From Sinonovacula constricta (lineage: Eukaryota > Mollusca > Bivalvia > Cardiida > Solecurtidae): DNA of 64,000 bases. The stretch is taken from the NCBI GenBank assembly GCA_007844125.1, contig CM017571.1:26474954-26538953 (forward strand). The letters are read 5' to 3'. Position numbers and translations under genes: made by a program. This document shows, one piece after another, positions 57,091 to 64,000 of the stretch. The notes below the pieces were generated by a model. The model did not search any database. It had not been told where the DNA came from and saw nothing but the letters and a program-made list of their open reading frames with translations. How positions within the stretch are numbered: position 1 is the stretch's first letter; the number at the start of each line of letters is the position of its first letter.

Positions 57091-57925
57091 CTGTAAAACA
57101 AGAAACAAAAAAATCTGATACAAGAGATGTGATACAAATGAGTGTAAGACGAAAACTGTGATACAAATGAGTGTAAGAAGAAAACGCACTCAGTCACTGT
57201 GATGATGAATTATGTTATCAACTCATTTATTTAAAAGGGACGCGACTAGTAAAACATTTCTTAATCTGGGTTAAAAGAGTTATTTCCCTTATTTTAAAAT
57301 CCTTTTACAATTCAAGGTTGCATGCTTACGTAATTAATACATTGACGTCGTACTATTTCAGCATCTGGTATTGGAAATTTGTCAGTTAACTTCAGAGGAC
57401 AAAAATAAAAACAGTTTTGTAACGAGAAAAAATATCGGCCAAAAAATATGAAGACGTATCACGAGCAAAAGTTGTTTTTTGTTTTGTTTTGTTTTTTTAT
57501 GAATGCAGCACCATGTTGCCTACGTGGCGTTCGCGCAAAAAACAACACACACTAAAAACAAACAAAAAAACAACAACAAAGACCACATAAATGTGGAAAA
57601 ATGGCAAGGCGACCAGATAAAATGATATGATAGAATTATTTAAGCAGTATGTTCATTACTTACTCCTTGAATTTTAAAGGACATATTATATTTACTTTTC
57701 TGATTTAAAACAACAACAACAACCTTTAAAATAAGCTAGAACAAATATGTGTGCATGTACAATGCACGATGTAATTAGAAGGCACAGTTTAGACCGACAT
57801 GTTAAACTTTTACGACAATATTTAAATATTTTAAGGCTGCAGTTTTAAATTCTCATTTCTTTCGCTGATAATTGTTACAACATATGAAAATTGGTTTCTG
57901 AATTTTCCTTAAAACACTGTCAAAA

Positions 57926-58273
57926 ATGTATTGTTTTACTTACCTGAATAACAAAGACTGCCTGCCAGGACCGTTTTGTGTAACCCTTGGTGATTACACG
58001 GCCAATAACCAGCTACCTTCTTCTCCCCCATCCTGCTTATACTCCGCACCCGACGAAAGTCAGAGCGAGAATGACAAAATTCAAATTTTGCGCAGGAATA
58101 TTCGTAATTTTCCGACATTCGATAACATGACCGAACACTTTGTTAACGAATGGCGAAAACGCACGAACATACCCTCGACAAACTACGGGCCACAGTGGAG
58201 AATGAAAACTATTCAGCTGGCGGTGATAGCTTACCTCACGTGCAAAGCATGGGGTGTTATGTTGAGTGACTGA
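57926..58273 (+). CDS. 115-aa ORF antisense to exon 1, unrecognised
   Basis: The single open frame has charged, protein-like composition: S-E-N-D-K-I-Q-I-L-R-R-N-I-R in the middle, then F-V-N-E-W-R-K-R-T-N-I-P and Y-G-P-Q-W-R-M-K-T-I-Q-L near the end. No signal peptide; the last 20 residues are mildly hydrophobic. The ORF ends at TGA at 58271-58273. It overlaps the minus-strand exon almost completely. I do not recognise the family. Confidence 0.35.
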   Translation: MYCFTYLNNKDCLPGPFCVTLGDYTANNQLPSSPPSCLYSAPDESQSENDKIQILRRNIRNFPTFDNMTEHFVNEWRKRTNIPSTNYGPQWRMKTIQLAVIAYLTCKAWGVMLSD

Positions 58274-58276
58274 CAC
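57944..58276 (-). ncRNA. Exon 1 of the minus-strand spliced transcript (5' end not defined)
   Basis: The donor is a perfect ATTCAG|GTAAGTA at 57944/57943. An ORF from the ATG at 58118 is open through the junction into exon 2 (85 codons in total after splicing) but shows no recognisable domain. The opposite strand carries a longer ORF (57926-58273), so either strand could be the coding one. Confidence 0.45.
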
Positions 58277-58967
58277 GTCTTTTTGTTTGCTTGGTTGGCT
58301 CTAGGTGATATTTTAAGCTTTCATTGTGCTGACTTTCACACTTTCCGAGTCGGCACTAAAGGTGAGGAATATGCTATTGATACAAATCACACTTTTTTAA
58401 AAATACGCCGGCAGCTCTAGATCCGAGTGTTGAATAGATCTACATTTGTTTGGTTCGCACAAGTTGTTTGTGTTGCTGTTTTTTTCAGCATATATACATG
58501 GGAACAGTTATCTATCCATGTTATTAGAATCTCAGAATAGGTTTAACCAACTTTGCTTTACCTTAAATACGCATTTCTTTTCCGACTTATATAATATATG
58601 ATAATTGATTAAAAACATATAAACTAAAAGTTTAGTCAAAAAGGAACATAGTTCGCATATAATTACCATATTTTGATATACAATTACAATTACTTATATT
58701 TTATTCTTTAAATTTCACAAGAAATCACCGACAATATAACATTAGGCGGGATATTTGTCGTTTCTGTGACTATTTTTGTTGCTTACTCATGCAACCTTGT
58801 GGCATAGGGACGTAATTTTTATTTTAAAAAAGGCATCCTTTTTGTCCACACAATATGTTTATTCAATTTTCTGGTACATTCCATTTGTAATACGGGGGCA
58901 TACATGTAGCTATGCACGATATGATGTGTGCGCATGGCCGCTAGTAGGGTCCGGCATGCTCCCCCAG
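58277..58967. other. Unassigned stretch
   Basis: No gene recognised. Confidence 0.4.
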
Positions 58968-59044
58968 ATTGTGTGTGTGTATGCGCGCGCGTGCGTGTGC
59001 GCGCGTGCGTGCGCGCGCGTGTGTGTGAGTGTGTGTGTGTGTGT
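58968..59044 (+). repeat. GT/GC dinucleotide microsatellite
   Basis: Alternating GT with interspersed GC (purine-pyrimidine alternation throughout, Z-DNA-prone). ORFs crossing it are repeat translations. Confidence 0.95.
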
Positions 59045-60039
59045 GGATTCTATATCGCACGTAGTGGCTTCTAGGGGAGGTTTCGGTATTAAGATATAAA
59101 TGGATTTTAAGAAATGCTAAAGACATTTAAATTTAAAAAAAATAAACATACTTTATTATGACTATCTTCTTAATTTCCAACAAAGAAGCTACTCACAAAA
59201 CACAAGCTTCGACCATATACCTAAAATTTAAAATTTGAGACACGCTATTTATTAATCCAGTCAATGAATCACTTGTTTTTATGTAGATGTATTCGTACCA
59301 CTATGTTTTCAAGCAAAAAGTAATGAAATGTAAAAAACAAATATTGTATTTAAGCCATTTTGAGATATCGCAACAGATAAATAGGTCAACCAATGATTAC
59401 TTGGTGTTGAATTGTCTCCCGAAATTTAGGTAATTAAGAACATTGACTTAACAATGGAAAAGCAGTAAAAGAAAAGTTGTTATTTTGTATATATCCACCC
59501 ATTAAACAGAACCATTGTATGATAGTTCTAAAGACGGAATTATATGAGAAATTCTAATTTGAAATATATGAGTACACGACTTATTCCGTTCTAAATACGC
59601 AAGGCTTCAGAAAAGTTACTAAATCAATTTATCAATTTTACATGATATTTTTATAGTGTAAGCAGATGTGCTAATTGATCGTAATAAATTTATACATTAG
59701 TCATTAAAGTACGATTTGTATTGCAGATGTAATCTTGTTATGTTTGCATTCTTTGGGAACAATGTGTACGCAACTGCGTATTCTGCGTACAGGCAGCTAC
59801 GCGCCTGATAATGGGAATGTATTTACACTTAAGAAACACAAAATGGTGGATTCAAATACTGTTGGGACGATTTACCCCCCAAAACAAACACTTTTACCCA
59901 TAGGCGATATGTATGCGCTGATTTAATGTAAGTATATAGCATGATGGCAAAGCTAGCAATGTTTTGCTGTTACTTTACAAAAAATAGATAACCATTGTTA
60001 AGACCATTATTAACATGTAATTAGGACTTGTATTCTTGA
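59045..60039. other. Unassigned stretch
   Basis: AT-rich, no gene recognised. A 63-codon ORF at 59735-59926 has no family match I know of. Confidence 0.4.
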
Positions 60040-60106
60040 TGTGTGTGTGTGCGTGCGTGCGTGCGTGCGTGCGTGTGCGTGCGTGCGTGTGTGTGTGTTC
60101 GCGCGC
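60040..60106 (+). repeat. GTGC/GT microsatellite
   Basis: GTGTGTGTGT followed by (GCGT)n, then GT and GCGC: a second purine-pyrimidine alternating tract about 1 kb from the first. Confidence 0.95.
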
Positions 60107-60609
60107 ATGTTTTTCATATTTCTATAACTTTCATAAGCTAACATTCTTAGATGTATATATTTATTTAATTTTGTAAATTGCTTAATTACCTTTCTATTTA
60201 TTTATTATCTGGCGTCGTTTTTGGAGGGTTTGACATTTGTTTAAATGACATCAAACTTGTCTGAAAAATATCTCATCAAATATTTCTAAAATTTTTTTGT
60301 TATTTAACAGAAAGTTAACAACACTGTTCCTTTGTCAGAGTTATGTGACTTGTGTGCTGTCATGTGTTCATGACATGATACCACATAAAAGGCAGCACTG
60401 TACCTGCATTTGGTACACAGAACTTTAGGATGACTGTGTTGGGACAGCTAAATAAAAAACTGACCAACCTTGTTAAAACTCGGGATCAAATTCAATCAGT
60501 TGTAGCCATACGTCAGTCGCAGGATCTTGTCAAACTAAAACAACGCGCTTCAATAAGTAATTTGTAATCAACATTTTCTTCAGTGTCTTTATGTCTTACA
60601 GCTTACCGG
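60107..60609. other. Unassigned stretch
   Basis: No gene recognised. It could hold further decayed LINE sequence, since the fragment to the right breaks off here. Confidence 0.35.
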
Positions 60610-61560
60610 GTGTTCAACCCAGAAATTTGTCTGGAGTCGTCCTCCACAAAAAAGTTGTTTGTTGCTATAAGTCCCATATTTTTTATGTTGCGAAGTATTA
60701 AAAAACCTTTCACAGACCTTTATGTAACTCAGAAAACTCGAATAGTTGATCAGCTATAAAGACTTATGAAAGAAATTCACCAAGAACATGGGCCTTATCA
60801 CTATCGGATTCGGTCAAAATAGACTTATCATGGTTCATGTACAAATTATGAACACGTTTATTCGACTTACCCTTTGTTTTAGATATCACATATTGCCAGA
60901 ACCATTTTGGATTTTCTCTAGCTGAATGAACTGTTTTTCTCTTACTCTTTTTAACCTTCTGTCTTGTGAGACTTCTAAACTGATTTCTAGGTCTTTTATA
61001 CTCATCATGCAGTGCAGCACACTACCATCTCCATGATTACAGTATCGTTTCCAAAACCTTTGTCTTTCTTTTCATATTGTTTTTTTTTTTTTATTTTCTT
61101 ATTTAGTTACATTCCATTTTTGTTTGATCCATTCCCTTTGTGGGTGGTATACATGTTTCTATGTCCGATATAACATATTTCCCAGTTGATGGACAACAAA
61201 GTTCTCATTCTAATGAAATCAGCTTTTTGCAAAGTCTGATATTTCTTTAGTATGACTTTTAATCCATGGCCGACCAAGAAAATTCTTACTACTGCATGAT
61301 CACTTTTCCCTAATGGTCTCTTTACGGCACATTGTCTATGATGTTTTCATCTTTACAGAATACAAGGTCTAAATTTGTTTGTCTTGAGTTGCATCTTCTA
61401 TATGTATTTTCCTGCACTAGTTAAGACCAAAACAATATCTTATATACTCAATAAATTCAAAGTTAAAGTAGTTGTTCACAACACATGTAATTAAATCTAT
61501 CAAGTTTATCCTTGCCATATTGAAATCACCTACCGTTATACAAATAAGTATAATGCAGGT
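60610..61560 (-). mobile_element. LINE (non-LTR retrotransposon) fragment: endonuclease end and linker
   Basis: Reading the minus strand, V-G-D-F-N-M-A at about 61530-61510 is the AP-endonuclease GDFN motif. R-C-N-S-R-Q-T-N-L-D-L-V-F-C then S-D-H-A-V-V (about 61310-61290) is the endonuclease C-terminus. The linker Y-K-R-P-R-N-Q-F-R-S-L-T-R-Q-K and N-P-K-W-F-W-Q-Y-V-I-S-K-T-K (61010-60870) typically precedes reverse transcriptase, and F-V-E-D-D-S near 60640 follows. Stops and frameshifts are frequent and RT itself is missing. CR1/L2- or Jockey-like organisation; the clade is not resolved. Confidence 0.75.
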
Positions 61561-62840
61561 CATGAATTTCCTTTATCAATTAATAGAGTTTTCTGTTTTC
61601 CATTCCATGTTTCCAAGTTAAACTGGTTTTTGTAGAATGGAGTGCATAAGAAATTATTTTTTGTTGCTTAAAGGTATCTCTTTGCGGTGGCATTCGTGGT
61701 AATCGTTGTCCATGTCCAGTAGGCAAGATATTATGTGTACGCATTGCGCTAGTGGGGTCCTCACGGTATGAAATTTTGTTTCTTGATCGTACGTGTCGTT
61801 TTTTTGAGAGGTTTAGTTATCAAATTATTTCTAGATTTTAAGTAAAATATTATGTTAAAGACTTTCAAATAAAACGAGAGTTGTATCAAATTATTACATA
61901 CTACTTTACTTTCTACAAGAAGCTAGTCAATTTTCCTTTTATACACATTTGGTAAAATTTGATCCTCGTAATTTAATTATACCAGAACTAGGTCACATTT
62001 TTATGCAGACGTGTTTTCATCACCGTGTCTTCAAGCAAAATGTCATGAAATGGAGAAAACAATTTTAAGAACAATAGCTTATTTTCAAATTTCTAACGCA
62101 TTTCATCAGGTGCGCCGCGTTTTAGCGAGGACAACAACAAATAATGTCCTTTATCCTTTATATTATTGTTACATTGTAAGTTGGACATCGCCAAAACGTG
62201 TTAAAAATAATAATAACTAGAATTGAACCAATGGCATTTTAACGGTTTGTAAATAAAAGACCTAATAAAAGTGTCATAACATCTGTGAACATATTAAGTA
62301 CAAAGTCTACATTTGTTGAGCATATTCATAAACAAAAATCACGTATATGTATGATTTTACAGGGCAAATACTTATATAAAGACATTTTATGCAAGTGATG
62401 GTACCCTGTATATAAGTTATAAGGAAATAAGATCCTACAAGAATTAAAATTAGCATAGATGTTAAAATTTGAACTACCACTAGAGAAACCCTGTAGGACG
62501 AGTTAAGAAATACTTTAAAGTTTTCTCTTATCAATAATGTAACGACAGCCCCTGAAACACTGTCACAATCTAAACCAAAGGTAATGACAAAAGAACATCA
62601 AAGAGAACGCAAAATTTTAAGCAATTATTGAAATGCCCATTCTGGTATTGAACAGTCTTTTTACAATTGTTAAAACGATATCGGAAACAAAACACATTCA
62701 TAAAGCAACAAAACAGCAATATGGTTTAACTTTTTGACATAAATCACGTTTTATTGCCATGAATATAAAAATATATTATATAATATATTATATGTTAGTT
62801 ACTGGCTTGCTCTGTAATCCAAGACTCTTTTCACTATATC
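61561..62840. other. Unassigned stretch
   Basis: AT-rich, nothing recognised; small ORFs of 69-75 codons only. Confidence 0.4.
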
Positions 62841-62880
62841 CAGAGAGAGAGAGAGAGAAGGAGAGAGAGAGAGAGAGGGG

Positions 62881-62911
<31 letters not shown>

Positions 62912-62939
62912 GAGGGAGGGAATGAGAGATGGAGGGAGG

Positions 62940-62983
<44 letters not shown>

Positions 62984-63001
62984 GAGGGAGGGAGAGAGAG
63001 A
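62841..63001 (+). repeat. GA/GGGA-rich microsatellite
   Basis: Purine-only tract of (GA)n with GGGA interruptions, about 160 bp. The ORF across it is an R-E repeat translation. Confidence 0.97.
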
Positions 63002-63308
63002 ATAAGTATACTGGTCTGCTAGAGGAAAGAAAACTAGTTTTGCATTGATTTATATCTGACGAAATATCGTAAAAGGTAACGACTCCGAGTTACGAATCAA
63101 GCTTTTGAAGTTTGAAACTTGTAACAGGTGTTTGTTGTTTTTTTACTTTTGGAACTTCCCATAAACTTATATGAGCCGTTTTTGTGATTTCATTCTCCTT
63201 AATATCCTCTCCATGTTAATGGTATCAGAATGAATTGGATCCATTAAAATGAAGAACTAAAACATTACAGAAAAGAAAGTTTGGTTACATTCAAAGTTCT
63301 TATAATAA

Positions 63309-63309
<1 letters not shown>

Positions 63310-63349
<40 letters not shown>

Positions 63350-63352
63350 TTA

Positions 63353-63442
<90 letters not shown>

Positions 63443-63451
63443 TTATTATTT
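63310..63451 (+). repeat. (TTA)n microsatellite
   Basis: About 47 TTA triplets with a few TTTTTA and TCTTA interruptions. Confidence 0.97.
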
Positions 63452-64000
63452 ATATGTTAATTATTAACATTTGATCATATTTTAGTATACTGGTTTCTGT
63501 CGTTAAATCATGTTTAACTTTGCACGTAAAGACACACGAAAAAGAGCAAAGGGCTGAAAAGCATCGAAAAAAGATAAAGACGACGCGGAGGAGAAGTGAT
63601 TTTTGTGTTCAAAAGGAGTCATATGGCACTTTGCTCATCACCTCATCAAGGGAGACTGTTCAAACTTGACTTAATTGTTCTGTCCGTTATCTGCCCTTTC
63701 TTTCCGGCATCTAATTACCGGAGATTAACGAAGTCTACTGCCCATATATGGCAACAATGCCTGAGGGAAAAGCCAGGCAACACAGCGGTGGGTCATGCGA
63801 AATGCGTCTGTTGCTTAGGGGCGTCAGAACGAACGAGGGGAAAGCCAATAAAATGATACAGTTACATTCTACAGTTTATTGATACTTTCATGACCGTATA
63901 TTCACGCGAATCATGAAAGTTTTCAAAGATTGATTTTTAATATTAATAACAAAGGTATTGATTTGAAATAAAAATAACACGTCCTAAATATAATATACAT
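63452..64000. other. Unassigned; a GC-richer patch near 63590-63860
   Basis: An 86-codon ORF (63596-63856, plus) lies in sequence clearly less AT-rich than its surroundings, with an inverse CCAAT (ATTGG on the minus strand) at its end. No domain recognised and no splice support. Confidence 0.3.

Noticed and set aside
58776..59126. Cys/Ala/Arg-rich and His/Thr-rich ORFs
   Set aside because: Produced by the GT/GC microsatellite at 58968-59044.
62759..63022. Arg-Glu repeat ORF
   Set aside because: Translation of the GA microsatellite; no flanking coding sequence.

Overview
The window is AT-rich eukaryotic DNA with spliced, low-density genes and very dense transposable-element remains. A bivalve mollusc is the most likely source. 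The clues are a tRNA-derived SINE family, a 145-bp tandem-repeat element that starts with a GGCCATGATGGCC hairpin and ends in a GAGCAC..GTGCTC hairpin plus AGGTGAGCTAAAAA (a signature I associate with bivalve genomes), a 158-bp tandem-repeat element with GTGTCGCCTGA ends, and many hAT, pogo/Tigger, MULE-like, Gypsy and LINE fragments. The species cannot be fixed from sequence alone. No organellar, bacterial or CRISPR sequence was seen.

Layout. 0-1.4 kb: a non-autonomous CAGGG-ended DNA transposon with a 5-bp target duplication. 2.7-12.9 kb: splice-site-bounded candidate exons of a minus-strand gene, including a tandemly triplicated exon (6.3, 6.8, 7.5 kb), interrupted by a CAGGG element (4.2-6.2 kb), two MULE-like MITEs, SINEs and a CATGGG-ended element carrying a zinc-finger ORF (11.2-12.4 kb). 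15.2-17.8 kb: 145-bp tandem repeats with an embedded transposase-like fragment. 18.9-20.3 kb: 158-bp tandem repeats. 22.4-28.9 kb: plus-strand exons and a decayed hAT-type transposase split by a 1.65-kb pogo-like MITE. 30.4-32.7 kb: a broken ZBED-type hAT with TIRs and 8-bp TSD. 32.75-38.3 kb: a broken Gypsy retrotransposon with an internal 819-bp duplication flanking a 512-bp dispersed repeat. 38.7-42.25 kb: a zinc-finger fragment cut by a Tigger-like element (39.2-41.2 kb), then a pogo MITE. 43.2-46.4 kb: a second copy of the CAGGG element with another CAGGG element nested in it. 47.3-49.2 kb: a 1.9-kb near-perfect inverted repeat with ~710-bp arms. 49.4-56 kb: mostly unassigned, with an E2F/YY1-like promoter-like patch and degenerate hairpin repeats. 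56-58.3 kb: a minus-strand spliced transcript model with three consensus exons, overlapping an antisense 115-aa ORF. 58.3-64 kb: microsatellites and a LINE fragment (60.6-61.6 kb).

The best-supported results are transposon boundaries. At least ten elements have both termini and a target-site duplication readable here, and three insertions can be checked against an uninterrupted copy or reading frame inside the same window. This gives a relative chronology: the CAGGG family was active before both the MULE-like MITE and a second CAGGG family, and the pogo-like MITE entered a transposase ORF. No intact transposase or retrotransposon polyprotein remains, and I found no complete, confidently named host gene.
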